From Ceratotherium simum simum (taxonomy: Eukaryota; Chordata; Mammalia; Perissodactyla; Rhinocerotidae), in contig NW_004454179.1 of assembly GCF_000283155.1 (NCBI RefSeq), positions 1,325,210 through 1,389,209 of the forward strand: a DNA stretch of 64,000 nucleotides, read 5' to 3'. Below the pieces are notes generated by a model. That model saw only the letters and a list, made by a program, of their open reading frames with translations, was not told where the DNA came from and made no database searches. Of the stretch, positions 21,701 to 32,024 are shown piece by piece. How positions within the stretch are numbered: position 1 is the stretch's first letter; each line of letters starts with the position of its first letter. A program made the position numbers and the translations under genes.

Positions 21701-24700
21701 AGGAAGTGGGCCCTGAAATGATACCCGGCTTGGGGAGTGATTCCAAATAAATGAGGAATGAAGCTTTAGGAAGCCTGTCTTTGCCCAGCTACTCACTCGG
21801 TCTTTGGCGTTGAGATCAGCCTCGCAGGCGATGAGATGCTCCGCGCACTCGTAGTGGCCGGTCCTCACTGCCACGTGCAGCGCTGTGCTGAGCAACTGGG
21901 AAATTGAAGAACGCTGCTGATTCACTGGGCGTGAGGACAGAGGCTGTGCCAGACCCCGAGGCATGTGCGAGGGGTGGGGGAGTGGCCACTCTGGTGCCCA
22001 CTCACATTAGCTTGCAGCTAACAGCAATGGTGAGGTGGGTTTGGTAGTGGAAGGGAAGGAGGAGGAGGGGGAGAGGGAGGGGCGAGAGGACGGAGAGAAG
22101 GAGGAAGAAGAGGAGAAAGAGGAGAGGGAGGGGGAGGAAGAAGAAGAGAAGGAGAGGGAGGAAGAGGAAGAAGGGGGGAATGAGAAGAGAAAGGAGGAGA
22201 GCGGGGGTAGGGGACCAAGTGGGGGTCGGAGGAGGAGAAATACCTTATCCCGGGCACTGATTTTTGCTCCTTTATTCAGCAACAGTTTTAAGACATCAAG
22301 GTTTCCGCCACGGCTTGCCCAGTGGAGAGCTGTGGATTCAAGCTATACCAGGAAAATAAAAGGACATGACTTAATGTAAAGAAGAACCTGGACTGAGGAA
22401 GTAGTACTTGGTTTCTAAGGCCCAAGAACACCAGGTTTGCAAGGGCATTCGTGGTAATGGTTGTCCTCGTCTAGACTGCCAATTCTAACTATTGTGGTTG
22501 AAGGCTCTTGCCAAATGTTTTAGCTAAACTCTGTGTGTGAATGTGAGTGTATGCACTCGTATGTGTGTATCTGTGTGCATAAGTGTGCATCATTAGAAGA
22601 CTCAATAAAGCTAATAGATCTTTTTTAAAAAAAGAATAAGAACTACGATTTATTGAGAATTTTCTCACGCCAACATGGCGCTGCACACTCTAGATGCCTT
22701 GACCCACCCAGCGACATTATGAGGTGTTACTGTACTCATTTACAGATGAGAAGAACAAGGCTCCAAAATACTCAAGTTTCTTGCCCAAGGAAACACAGCT
22801 AATAAGTGGCAGAATAAATATTCAAACCCACATCTGCCTGGAACTTTTAACCACTTTTGCCAAATATACTCAAAAGTTCTAGACAAATGTATTTTAAAAT
22901 TCTGGCAGAATAAGAGTTGTCCCTTCCGGAAGACTTTATTTTGGATCTGACACTTCTTGTGTCCCTGTTGTTTTCTCCTCATCCCTTGCTGGTTCTCTGC
23001 TGTCATTTGTGCTACCACAGCCTCTGTACCCCCAGTGTTATCCCGTGTGCTCACTGTGTCCTGCACTTACTCAGAGGAAAGTCCCTCCTCGCTGCACTGT
23101 TTGGTACATCCCCAACCTTCCAAATGACACACTTATGAATTTTAGTGTCTTTCTATGGAAACTTTTTTGTTGTTTCTTTAAGTGTTTTTCTTTTGGGTTT
23201 AATTTTGGCCAATTTCTCTGGACTTTTGATATCCCCTTTCCACTTTGCTATAAAGTCAAATTGAACTACAGTTAAATAAAGAGAGCATTCTCCCAGCTTT
23301 AATCTTCAGTTCATAAAATATACTGCATACTGGTCTTTGTAGAAATTATAGTGGTTGAATTATGGAGGTCTGAATAACAGCTACTTTCCATACATGCAGT
23401 ACATTTAGTATGCAGTCTGGCCCCAAATCTCATCGATGGCAGTTGGCATCTATCACATAAGGTGTGCAGCTAGAGAATTCTGATGCATTGCTGGCAGCCA
23501 GGAGGCCACCAGCACACTGCCGGGTATAATGGAAGGACAGGGATGTTGAAAGGCAAGTGTTGACGGTATTACTTCTCAGTAATGCTACTGACTTGATAAT
23601 GACCCAACTGTCTGATGAGGATATTGAATTCTGTTCAACAGCTTTCACTTCCTTCCTTTCCCTGGAATACTCCTCTCCTTTTCAGTATGTATGGAAAATA
23701 CTTTCCACATGACATAGTCGTATCTCCCAACTTTCCTTTGTATGAAGAAATGAGCTTTTGCCTAGTTCTCTCAGATCAATTTTCAATCCAATCAGCCCAG
23801 TATTTCATTGTAGGTTTTCTCAAGCTTCATATAGTCTACTTATTTTGGCTTCTTTCCAAGCAAAGAAATATATTTACCATATCACGGAATTCGATCTGGG
23901 CTCCAGCTTCCATTAACTTCTCCACAATTGCCAAATGTCCCTCCAAGCACGCTCTATGAAGAGCTGTCCGTTTATACTGTCAAATAGAGATTTAAAGAAA
24001 AGAGAGAGAGATAACAATGCATATAAAAATGTGCATAAATCCTTTCTAAGAGGAGTGAAGCTGGGGACTCTGATGTCCTAACTGATAGGAACTTGAGTGC
24101 TTCTTTATGAATTAGAAATGTCAAGTTTACTATAATTTCCAGAACTAGAACAATTATCCTGCAACTGACATTTGAGCTTCCTGCAAAGTGCTCAGAGGTC
24201 TACATGGAGGGATGTGAACTTAAAGGTTCAAAACTACCAAAATGCTGACATTTTCCTTTCTTGTATTTTGCACCTTCATTGTTTGTGTAGTATTTCCATG
24301 CAAATCAGATAGTTTTCTTCCAACTGGGACTGTTGCTAGGTTGAATATCAGAAAGTATTCAATTCATTTTTAAGAGAACGGGAGACTCATTTTTAGTTCA
24401 ACTTCAGAAATGATTCCCCATTTCAGTTCATGGGGGAAAGAATACAAAAAGGATTAGTGATTTCTGATAAATCGGCTTCATATGAATGGATGAATAGCCT
24501 ATGAGAGCTGGAACAACTTTTGGCATGATTTCACTCCAGTGCCCTCTATTTACAGATAAGGAAACTGAGGTTCAGGAAATGCAAATTAGCTGCTAAAAAT
24601 CAAATAGCCAAGTAGTAATAGAGCTGGCACTTGAACTCCAGTCTCCAGATTCCCTGTCTAGACATATGTGTTTGAGTCCAATCAAAGTCAATGCTAATAA

Positions 24701-27198
24701 TGTATTTCTCCAAAGGTGACTTGTTGGTCCTGCCTTATTAAAAGTCTATCCCAAGGATCTAAAAAGTTAAAGACAAACTGAAAAATCAGCCAGAAGTACA
24801 TGAGAGTGCAAAAAAAGATGCAATCTGTAACACTAATCCAGCATTTTTTTTTTTTTTTTTTGGACCACTGCATGCTCCTATTATGCTACTGGCATATGTG
24901 GCAACAGCTGGGGAAACTGTTTCAGGTGGATTGATTTTTGGCACCATGTTAGCACGGCTGCAGTAAAGCATAAGAAACACGAAATTAATGAGCTGGATTT
25001 TGCAGTGCTTCGTATAAGCCTTACCTCATCACAGACATCTGGATTGTTCTTGTCTGACAAGAATTTTTCTACTACTGGCAGTTTATTCTCCAGGGCAGCC
25101 TTCAGAAACCTAGGCACATCCACAGGTTCTGTCTAAAGCCAAAAAATAGTGTGTGAGTTACCACGAGCTTTCCAGCATTCAATCAAACCCTCCACAGATA
25201 TTCATTCCCCTGTAGCGCAAGGCCGGACGTGTGATACTACAAAGCCAAACGGTCCTTACAATGATTTCAGGTTCAGGCTCCTTCACAACTGGAACTTTAG
25301 TTTTCCTGTACTTTTTCCTTTTCTTGAGTTGAATGATTATTTCAAGGTCTTCTAAATTTTCAAGCTTTGATCTTTGTTCTAGTTTTTTCTTCTTGAGCTA
25401 AAAAAGAAATCCGTATTTCAAAATATGGTGAGTTCTACTGACAAGCATTCTGGTTGTGTCTAAACAAAATCTGCAAGGTCTGAGATAAGTATGTGAAGAG
25501 TTTGAGCAAAAAAAATAAAAAAAAATTTTTAAATAAATCTTTGGCTCTGATTTAGTGAATTCTTATTTAATTCAATTAATTCAATTCAATTCAGTTCTTA
25601 TTCAAGTATTTGGGGGTCGAATTTTTCAGCTAATTGCCTTCAGCTTCACTTCTCTTGCTTGTAGCGTCAGCTTTTGACTAGAGATAGGATCTAGTATCTG
25701 AGTGATGATTTTGTATTTACTTCCATAAACAAACCCCAGATTTCTGTAGGATTGTTTTCATCATGCTCAAGATTTTTTTTTTTTTTAACCCAAAAGAATC
25801 CATTAATAAGCATCAAGCTCTGAAATGTCAATGCCAGTCTTTTTCAGGTGGCCCACTAAGCAGGGTCCACGAGACAGACTGTCCTGGGACGACAGCTAAC
25901 TCATGTGCCTTTTATCTGTGGTTAGTAAGTAATGAAAATTCACCCGGCAACTCAGATCTTGTCAACACAGATAGCAGACACAGTCCAACAATGATCCGTG
26001 GACCACAAACCACATTATGGAGAAAAAGACGTCTCCTTTGCTTGGGATTAACTAGATGGTGTTTGACATCAGAAATTCACTGGACATGTTTCTCTTTCAA
26101 GTCTTTCAATCAACATGGTCACAGAACATTCAATCATTGATTCAGAACCCAAAGATCATAATCTTGCCAAAGAATTATTTCCCACAACCTGACCCATGGA
26201 AGTTGCCTCTTTGTGGGCTCGAATTTGGTAAAGAAACATCTTTGGAATGGTTATGGTTATTTTGTTTCTCTCTTTTCTCCTTCCTGCTTGGCACCTCTAT
26301 CCCTACTCCATGCCCAACCTCCCACTGTGGATTCTATGGAAGGTTCTTACCTCTGCCTCTCGTTGCTTCTCAGTTTTCCACTGTTGCTCCCCCAGGCTCA
26401 TGGAGTGGGCTGGAAGTGTTTTCAGGTCCTCTTGCTTCTCTAGAGTGACAGCAGCTTCATACTCTCCATCTCTGAAATCCTCAGGAAGGAACTCTCCTGT
26501 ATCCCCGCTGCCGTTCTTCTTCCCTGTGACCTGAGAGGGAAGAAGATGGTAGGGTCAGAAGTAGTGGGGTCCTGGGGTCAATTTCCACAGAGGATGCTAA
26601 CTGGTCGTCCCTCCCTGGTGACGGCCACCTCTGTGCAGTGAACTCTCAGGTCTTGAGCTGTGATGTATTGCTGCAGTAGTCTAGGATTACCTTCAGGTGC
26701 TTGTCCTACTCCATTAAATCAAAGCATAGGTTAGCTTGATATGTTTAAATCTATTTTAAATCTGCTTAATCACATCTCTCCTAGGAAAATCCCAAACCCC
26801 CTCTGATTATTTAAAATTCTTCCATTTTAGTCACTTTTGATGACTCTTGATCTTGAGTTGTAAAGTTTCCAGATATATATTCTTGCAATAGAACTTCTTC
26901 CCTAAGGCATTTTGATAACTGCATGTGATTCCACACTTTAGTAATAAAACCAAAGGAGAAGATAATAAATAGGAAATATGTAGAGAATCCATCACCGCTA
27001 GCTCCATTTTTCCAATTTCACTTATTTCATCACCTAAACCAACCGTTTTCCATACGTGACATTTTCAGAGTACCTATGCATAATGCCTGAAAGAAAAGGG
27101 CATTTCAATTTTCCAATAAAAATCAAGACTGAACCACTTTTCATTGGGTAAAAATAATATGTCTTACATACCAGCTCTTCTACTTTCAGCATCTTCAT
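18686..27198 (-). CDS. ANKRD1: ANKRD1 (CARP), cardiac ankyrin repeat protein, nine coding exons
   Basis: ANKRD1 is a stress-inducible protein of heart and skeletal muscle. It binds the N2A region of titin and also acts in the nucleus as a transcriptional cofactor. Joining the exons on the minus strand (27172-27198, 26351-26530, 25260-25397, 25025-25132, 23878-23976, 22244-22342, 21797-21895, 21560-21658, 18686-18796) gives 319 codons plus TAA, the usual length for the family. Order of parts: acidic N-terminus (1-69); coiled-coil-prone and basic segment with [10 protein letters not shown] at 94-103, a likely nuclear localisation signal; linker (116-151); five ankyrin repeats from residues 152, 185, 218, 251 and 284. 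Every intron is phase 0 with GT-AG ends. The start ATG at 27198-27196 has G at -3; a second ATG is two codons later. No stop or frameshift is seen, so the gene looks intact. Confidence 0.97.
18797..21559 (-). other. ANKRD1 intron 8
   Basis: A 2.76-kb intron with an ERE SINE at 20176-20389 and otherwise no feature I can name. Open frames in it lack any protein similarity I recognise. Confidence 0.6.
20176..20389 (+). mobile_element. ERE SINE lacking tail units, 15-bp TSD
   Basis: 'ggccggccccgtggcttagc' head, 'gcagctagaaggatgtgcag' body, (AATA)n and poly(A) end. Flanks GAAACTTATCTCCTG (20161-20175) and GAAACTCATCTCCTG (20390-20404) differ by one base. Antisense to ANKRD1. Confidence 0.92.
21560..21658 (-). 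CDS. ANKRD1: ANKRD1 exon 8, ankyrin repeat 4
   Basis: 99 nt, 33 codons, residues 251-283. It has the canonical TPLHDAVR start, then [17 protein letters not shown]. Acceptor tttctag, donor gtaagt. The intron to exon 7 is 138 nt. Confidence 0.95.
21797..21895 (-). CDS. ANKRD1: ANKRD1 exon 7, ankyrin repeat 3
   Basis: 99 nt, 33 codons, residues 218-250. [19 protein letters not shown] then [10 protein letters not shown]. It is much more GC-rich than its neighbours. Acceptor ttcccag, donor gtgagt. Confidence 0.95.
22049..22206 (+). repeat. Polypurine tract (G/A-rich) in ANKRD1 intron 6
   Basis: About 158 nt are almost all G and A, with only three interruptions (22083, 22091, 22181). The longest pure run is 22092-22180. 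In the ANKRD1 transcript this is a polypyrimidine tract. Its proline/serine-rich and glutamate-rich frames are artefacts of composition. Confidence 0.9.
22244..22342 (-). CDS. ANKRD1: ANKRD1 exon 6, ankyrin repeat 2
   Basis: 99 nt, 33 codons, residues 185-217. TAIH-type start (here [11 protein letters not shown]), [12 protein letters not shown] and ISARDK. The donor is gtattt, weak at +4 to +6, and a long pyrimidine tract follows it in the transcript. Confidence 0.95.
22343..23877 (-). other. ANKRD1 intron 5
   Basis: A 1.5-kb intron with a TG-rich patch (about 22535-22590), a MIR remnant (22690-22842) and no other feature I can name. Confidence 0.5.
22690..22842 (-). mobile_element. MIR SINE, antisense
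   Basis: 'catttacagatgagaagaac' and 'cttgcccaaggaaacacagc' are the reverse complement of the MIR core and end. Confidence 0.75.
23878..23976 (-). CDS. ANKRD1: ANKRD1 exon 5, ankyrin repeat 1
   Basis: 99 nt, 33 codons, residues 152-184. One ankyrin repeat: [11 protein letters not shown] helix start, then [11 protein letters not shown] and the loop IEFRDM. Acceptor ttgacag, donor gtaaat. Confidence 0.95.
23977..25024 (-). other. ANKRD1 intron 4
   Basis: A 1.05-kb intron with an antisense MIR (24540-24665) and a T run at 24845-24861. Confidence 0.5.
24540..24665 (-). mobile_element. MIR SINE, antisense
   Basis: 'ttacagataaggaaactgag' and 'agagctggcacttgaactcc' identify a MIR in reverse orientation. 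Confidence 0.75.
25025..25132 (-). CDS. ANKRD1: ANKRD1 exon 4, linker before the repeats
   Basis: 108 nt, 36 codons, residues 116-151. It contains [17 protein letters not shown], which resembles a degenerate ankyrin helix pair, and ends NNPDVCDE just before repeat 1. Acceptor gctttag, donor gtaagg. The intron to exon 3 is only 127 nt. Confidence 0.95.
25260..25397 (-). CDS. ANKRD1: ANKRD1 exon 3, coiled coil and nuclear localisation signal
   Basis: 138 nt, 46 codons, residues 70-115. It starts [19 protein letters not shown], a heptad-like helical segment that serves dimerisation in this family. It continues to the basic run [10 protein letters not shown] (94-103) and ends VKEPEPEII. Acceptor tttttag, donor gtaagg. 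Confidence 0.95.
25398..26350 (-). other. ANKRD1 intron 2
   Basis: 953 nt; a short ATTCA-type simple repeat lies at 25565-25595. Otherwise nothing recognised. Confidence 0.5.
26351..26530 (-). CDS. ANKRD1: ANKRD1 exon 2, acidic N-terminal region
   Basis: 180 nt, 60 codons, residues 10-69: begins [10 protein letters not shown], has the acidic [14 protein letters not shown] segment and ends [14 protein letters not shown]. The acceptor is ctctcag and the donor gtaaga. An antisense 130-codon frame overlaps this exon and has no merit of its own. Confidence 0.95.
26531..27171 (-). other. ANKRD1 intron 1
   Basis: 641 nt. An A/T-rich motif near 27149-27158 (gtaaaaataa) is one base off a MEF2 site. 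Otherwise nothing recognised. Confidence 0.45.
27172..27198 (-). CDS. ANKRD1: ANKRD1 coding exon 1 (MKMLKVEEL)
   Basis: Nine codons from the start ATG to the donor gtatgt at 27171-27166. The start context is gacATGa, with a purine at -3. The next upstream triplets hold no in-frame ATG. The short first coding exon is as expected for this gene. Confidence 0.94.
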
Positions 27199-27232
27199 GT
27201 CTGTATGTTTTCCTCCTGTGGAATGAATCCCT
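27199..27232 (-). other. ANKRD1: ANKRD1 5' UTR (inferred)
   Basis: The stretch between the predicted start site and the ATG. It contains TCATTCCA on the minus strand at 27219-27226, a TEAD (M-CAT) motif. Confidence 0.55.
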
Positions 27233-27360
27233 TGTGAGCCCCTCCACACTGGTCAGCTTATATAGACAGGGCTGGGTGAGATAATCTTCCAACCTGGGAA
27301 CCCAAGTAACACCCCTGCCCCCACCAGTGGCCAACTCAGAGGCAGGTGAATTTTCATTCC
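27219..27360 (-). promoter_or_regulatory. ANKRD1: ANKRD1 proximal promoter: TEAD, GATA and E-box motifs
   Basis: Besides the TATA box this region holds: TEAD/M-CAT motif at 27219-27226 (minus), AGATAA at 27279-27284 (plus, GATA-type), E-box CAGGTG at 27343-27348, and a second M-CAT, CATTCC, at 27355-27360 (plus). ANKRD1 is an established YAP/TAZ-TEAD target and a GATA4-responsive cardiac gene, so these motifs fit. Occupancy is not shown by sequence. Confidence 0.65.
27258..27264 (-). promoter_or_regulatory. ANKRD1: ANKRD1 TATA box
   Basis: Minus-strand TATATAA lies 60 nt upstream of the start codon. Normal spacing would place transcription start near 27229-27234, giving a short 5' UTR of about 35 nt. 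Use of a TATA box suits a strongly inducible muscle gene. Confidence 0.8.
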
Positions 27361-27633
27361 AGACGCAGTGTCTGGGAAGCAGAAGAGGGAGGGGATGACA
27401 AGTAACCACACCGAATATGTGAATCAGGAAGAAATGTGAGAGGGCCATGCCTTTGGCAGTGACCACACCGCTCAGCAATGCAAGTCATCCTATTTATCGA
27501 GAAGCCAGGGGACAGCTGTCTGTTGATATTGCACCACAGCGCTGCTCTTTTTCCTTCTTTGTCAGCTTTCATATGACTAACCCTATCAAGAAAATGTAAA
27601 TGCTCTGCATATCACACTCCCAATAATATCTTT

Positions 27634-27660
27634 CTGATAACCAGACTTATCAACACTTCA
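27634..27660 (+). promoter_or_regulatory. Candidate GATA/NKX-like cluster upstream of ANKRD1
   Basis: CTGATAA (27634-27640), inverted TTATCA (27647-27652) and CACTTCA (27654-27660, complement TGAAGTG, an NKX2-5-like site) fall within 27 nt, about 400 nt upstream of the predicted start. It may be a cardiac control element; this is inference. Confidence 0.35.
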
Positions 27661-28034
27661 CTGGGGGGAAGTGTTGCTTTGGGACATCCTATTCCCATGG
27701 GTAAATGACCTGAGAGGAAAGGATCCGGGTCCTAATGGCCCTTGCTATATCTGTTTGGAATTCCCTGAAGTGATGTCTGGGGCTAAAAAGGCCCCATGAC
27801 ATGCCACCTTACCCTCATTATAAGAAATTGAAAGCATTCAGTAATGCTTTTTATTTTATGGCGTCACTGCCATAATTAGCACATGACATGCTTACTGTCT
27901 TCTAAAACAGCATGCTTACTGGAACATGTTTTATTCAAAAAGAATCCGAATGGTCCCGAGATAGATTATATGAGACCAGTTATTAGCAATGATTGATTAG
28001 GTCATAGAGCCAAAGTTGTCAGATGCTGTGGGTA

Positions 28035-28185
28035 AAAGACTCACCTGTGGAAGCTTGTCAAAAATGCAGATCCCTGGGCCCCACTCCAGGGCATTCTGAG
28101 TCAATTTATGGTGACTCCCATGAATCTGTGTTTTTCAAAGAACCCAGATAATTCTGATGCATCAAGGTTTGAGACACGTTGCCAG
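28035..28185. mobile_element. MER5-type hAT-Charlie remnant
   Basis: 'aaaaatgcagatccctgggc' and 'cagataattctgatgcatca' then 'gtttgagacacgttgcc' match a MER5-like element that lost its ends. Confidence 0.65.
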
Positions 28186-28884
28186 AGGGGCTGTGAGCTT
28201 TGCTTTGGGGAGGGGTGAAAAAGACCTCTGTTTCTGGCTTCTCATCTCTAAGGTGTTAAATTATGTAAAAATATTTAGATCTTTTTACAGTTCAAGGAGA
28301 AACTGGGGTTACAATCTTCAAAGCCATTTAAAATCTTATTTTTTTGAATAAGAGAAAGGAGGGAAGAGTGAGAGAGAGAGAGTATTAATGGAGGGGAGTG
28401 TTAATTAGGATGGTAGGTTGACCTTTCTGTGTCTCTCACTCCCTTAAACTTACCCACCCAACAAATGGGGCTGCCACTCTCTTCTTCCGGCTTGAAATGA
28501 TCAGCCAGTGGATGATTTTTCTGGCACTTTCAGAATGAGACACTGACCCCCACCAAAACCAAAACACTGGCAAAGAGGAACCCTTCCAATAACTCCTGTA
28601 TCTGTTCTGGTCTCCTAATGTTCTATCCTAAAAGGAGTTTTACTTAAAGGAAATTTCCTGGTATTTTCTTTAAGATGGAGACGGCTACTGCTATTTTCAC
28701 TGATCTCTTCGTCTAAGTAAGAAGTGTCCATTTAAGCTTTTCCTACCATTTCTTATGCCTTTTTGTTCCAGGCTGACGTAAACTGAGAGGACCATTAGGA
28801 GATGTCTTTGGGGAAAGGTCCTGGGTTGTTTAAGGGTCTTGAATATGGCATCCCAGAGCTGTGAGTACCCTCAAAGTTCGAGCA

Positions 28885-28985
28885 AGACCAATGCTTTCAT
28901 TTTACAGAGAGGATACTGAGGCACAGAAACATTAAGAATTTGCTACAGATACACAGCTAGTTGGTGGATTTTCTGTTGAAGAGTT
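28885..28985 (-). mobile_element. MIR SINE, antisense, partial
   Basis: 'ttttacagagaggatactga' and 'acacagctagttggtggatt' are typical of an inverted MIR. Confidence 0.65.
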
Positions 28986-29335
28986 TTGATTCCATCCAAC
29001 AGAAGCAGAGAATCATTGAACCCAGAGCAGATTTTCTAAAGCAATTCATACCTAGACCCACTCAGGGCCCAACCAAAACTGGTTAAAATGTTCTTCAGTG
29101 TTCAAATCACCTTAAATAATGCAAATAAAAGTGGGTCAGATGGCTCACCAAGCCCATTCCTTCCTCTAGTCATTTAATTATCCCCTCAAACCTGGCTAGT
29201 TCTGTACAGGAGGCTCTAGGAAGTCTTGAAGAAAAATTTGCAAAGGATGACAGTTGAGGAAGGGGTGAGGGAATGGGCTGAATTTAAAGAAAGGAGCAAG
29301 CTGATGAAGGGGAGGAAGACTATCTTCTACCCACT

Positions 29336-30180
29336 CTGGGTCCTTTCTGGCTGGGCTACCAATTAAATTGACATGAGATCGAATAGCAGGAGAAAATCAA
29401 ACAAAGCTTTATAACATGTATACATGGGAGAAACCAGGGAAACTGAATTTCTCAACAAATGGTGGAGGTTTTCACCTTAAATAGCATATTCAGATAGATA
29501 AAGGAGAATGTTGGGGGTGGGGGAGTCAGCTATGGGAGATTACCAGAAAGCGCAGTAATCAAGAGTAAGGTTACTATGCAGATTTAAGTCCTTGCCTTCC
29601 ACACTGATAAGAATTTCGAGAGATAAGTTCATCCCCCCTTCTTCCTGGTACAGAGAGGGATATACCTTTACAAATGGAGATTTCCCTTATAAATGTAAGT
29701 GTTTGGTCTTAGCAAGGACCCTCCCAATCTATTGATAAAATAACCTAGGTAAAAAGACATATTTTGAGGTGACCAATTTAGATCTCCCTCACTGGGCAGA
29801 TCCTGGGGTATCTTCAGACCAGCAAAATCACTGCAGGGCCTCTCCACTCCCTCTCTTTCCACGTTGGTCCAGTTTGTCATCATAAAACATGAGAGAATTT
29901 GCTTTTCAAAAAGAGATTCTAGATACAATTAGCTCCTTAGCAATACATAAGAGAAAATTCTCTTTTCAAATCATTCTTAGTCATCAAAATTGAGAACAAA
30001 ACTCAGCTAGAGGAGAGTTCTCTGTCAGTTGTTTTTAAAGAGCTTCATTCCCATAAAAGTCCACCTAATAGAGTAAGTTCTGAAATTTGTAGGCTTTATC
30101 ATAGCCTCGAACTAGGCATAACCTTTCCTTATCAAGATGAATTAAGACAACAGAACTCCAAGTTGGTTCTACCATTCTTT
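29336..30180. mobile_element. Possible LTR-derived sequence, unassigned
   Basis: The stretch 'ctggctgggctaccaattaa' to 'caagttggttctaccattct' has the look of an old endogenous retroviral LTR or flank, but I could not define ends or family. Treat as tentative. Confidence 0.3.
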
Positions 30181-32020
30181 AGCAACCCAGTGTCAGCCAT
30201 CTGTGGCCAGAATGAGCAGGGGAAGTGTCCCTGAGCTTTGCCAGTGTTACCGCATGAGCCTTTTCTCCCTCCCCACAAGATTTATACATTTCAGAGGGAC
30301 CAGAATTATATCTGTGTTTACAGATGGAGAAGGTGAGAGGCAGAGGAGCAGGTGTAAATGACTTATTGCTGTCACTCAGAGTATGAAAGACCTGTCCAGA
30401 CACCACCTGGGTTCATGTGCCATAGCTCAGCTCCAAGACAATTTCGTCTTTCCAAATTTTAGGACGTTGTACTTCTACTCAGACTTTTTATTTTTCTTAT
30501 TATATTTTCTGAACTATGTAAGCAATATATAAATATGACATTGTTAAAACTGAAAACAACACAGAAAGAATGTTGCTTAATTGCAATCTTACTGAGTTTT
30601 GATTTCATACTTGATTTTTTTCACTTGATAATGTGTCTTAGAGATCATCTTCTACCAGCACAAACAAATCTATCTCATTATTTTGAACAACTGCATGGAT
30701 TTCCATGTGTAGACATACCATTGCTTATTTAACCACTCTCTTATTTACAGACCTTTAGGCTGTTTTTCATAGTGATCACTTTCATTTGCTACAAATGCAT
30801 TTTATAGCACATAAAATTTTATTTCGACACTTTTTGTCCTTAGGACCCGCCTTGATACTAAAGGAAGGACTCCAAGGACTGTAGCCAGATTCTGACTTGG
30901 AAGACACCCTGTTCTGCTGTTGCACTTATAATTGCTCATTTTGCCATCTCTCTTAATAGCCTTCCCAGTCTCAGCTGCTACTCACCTTCCTTGGCTCAGA
31001 GAAGTGGCTGACTTTGCCTGATAAGAAATCCAAGTATCCTTACGGCCAAGCCGTGGCTCAGTTACACACTCGAAAATGCCAAAGGGAGGTCATAAAAGTG
31101 AAGCAAACAAGGTTCAAAGTTGTTTCCCCTCCCCCACCAATCAGAAACAGAATCACCTATATTTGACAAGCTGAACGTACTGGGGACATTTTGAGCAAGA
31201 TTGTGGCATCTGCCTTTATCGCCTCTCAAAGGAGAAAGTCAAGGCTAAAGTCCTCTTCTACCCAGGGCAATGGACAGAAAGTGTGCACAAACTGCCCTAA
31301 GCAACGCAGTCAAAGCTCCCCCTCTGTGGATATCGGCGGCCTCCAATGGTGGAGGTAGATGAAGACTGTAGGTCTCGCCCCCACACCTTACAGCAGGTGC
31401 CTTGTCACAGTAAATTATGTGTCTCTATCCAAATTCTGCCACACGTATGAATCCATGTCAGCCCACAGGCACATACAGCCACACGGACTGTTCTATAAAC
31501 TGAATGAAGCCAGCCCTCTGTCCATCTAGGGCCTTGGACAGTATCCAGCTAAAATGTTCACTTGAGGCAAATGAAACCACATTCTAGCAGCAGATTTCAG
31601 TTAATTTTCTAGTTTAATCAGATGACAGAACCTCCATATATGGCCCAACACAAGATCCACAAGTACTAGGACCAAGTCCTAGTACTCACTATAGGCCTAG
31701 GACACCAAAGGGCATGGCAAAGTGCCTGACACATAATGGGGCTAAATACTTAGCTGACAGCTGATAGAAGTCTTATATTCTTTTCTAGCCGAACCACGTA
31801 TCTAGAATCCTCCTCTCAATGACAAATAATTTGTCACATTTCTAATGCTAATTAACAAATAATCCTTTAGTACCACTTAGAGGTAAAGATAGTTAAAAGT
31901 GCTTATGGTAGCCTCCTCTGGAGCATGAGCAGCTCATAGCATCTTTCAAATGCTAACTAACCACTACAAGTGTAATCTCCCAGTTAGGGCACCTCAGAAG
32001 TGAACTAACATTTCCTAGGG
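30181..32020. other. Intergenic, no recognised feature
   Basis: No gene or clear repeat boundary. The interval includes mixed unique-looking sequence. Confidence 0.4.
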
Positions 32021-32024
32021 CAGT

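Larger units (their letters stand above)
27265..29335. other. ANKRD1 upstream flank
   Basis: Beyond the promoter motifs, it holds a MER5-like piece (28035-28185), an antisense MIR (28885-28985) and a (GA)n stretch near 28366-28381. No gene. Confidence 0.5.

Noticed and set aside
22007..22282. Proline/serine-rich and glutamate-rich frames
   Set aside because: Produced by the polypurine tract in ANKRD1 intron 6.
26056..26448. 130-codon frame on the plus strand
   Set aside because: Antisense shadow of ANKRD1 exon 2 and intron 2.
27149..27158. MEF2 site in ANKRD1 intron 1
   Set aside because: One base off consensus, and A/T-rich 10-mers like it are frequent by chance here.
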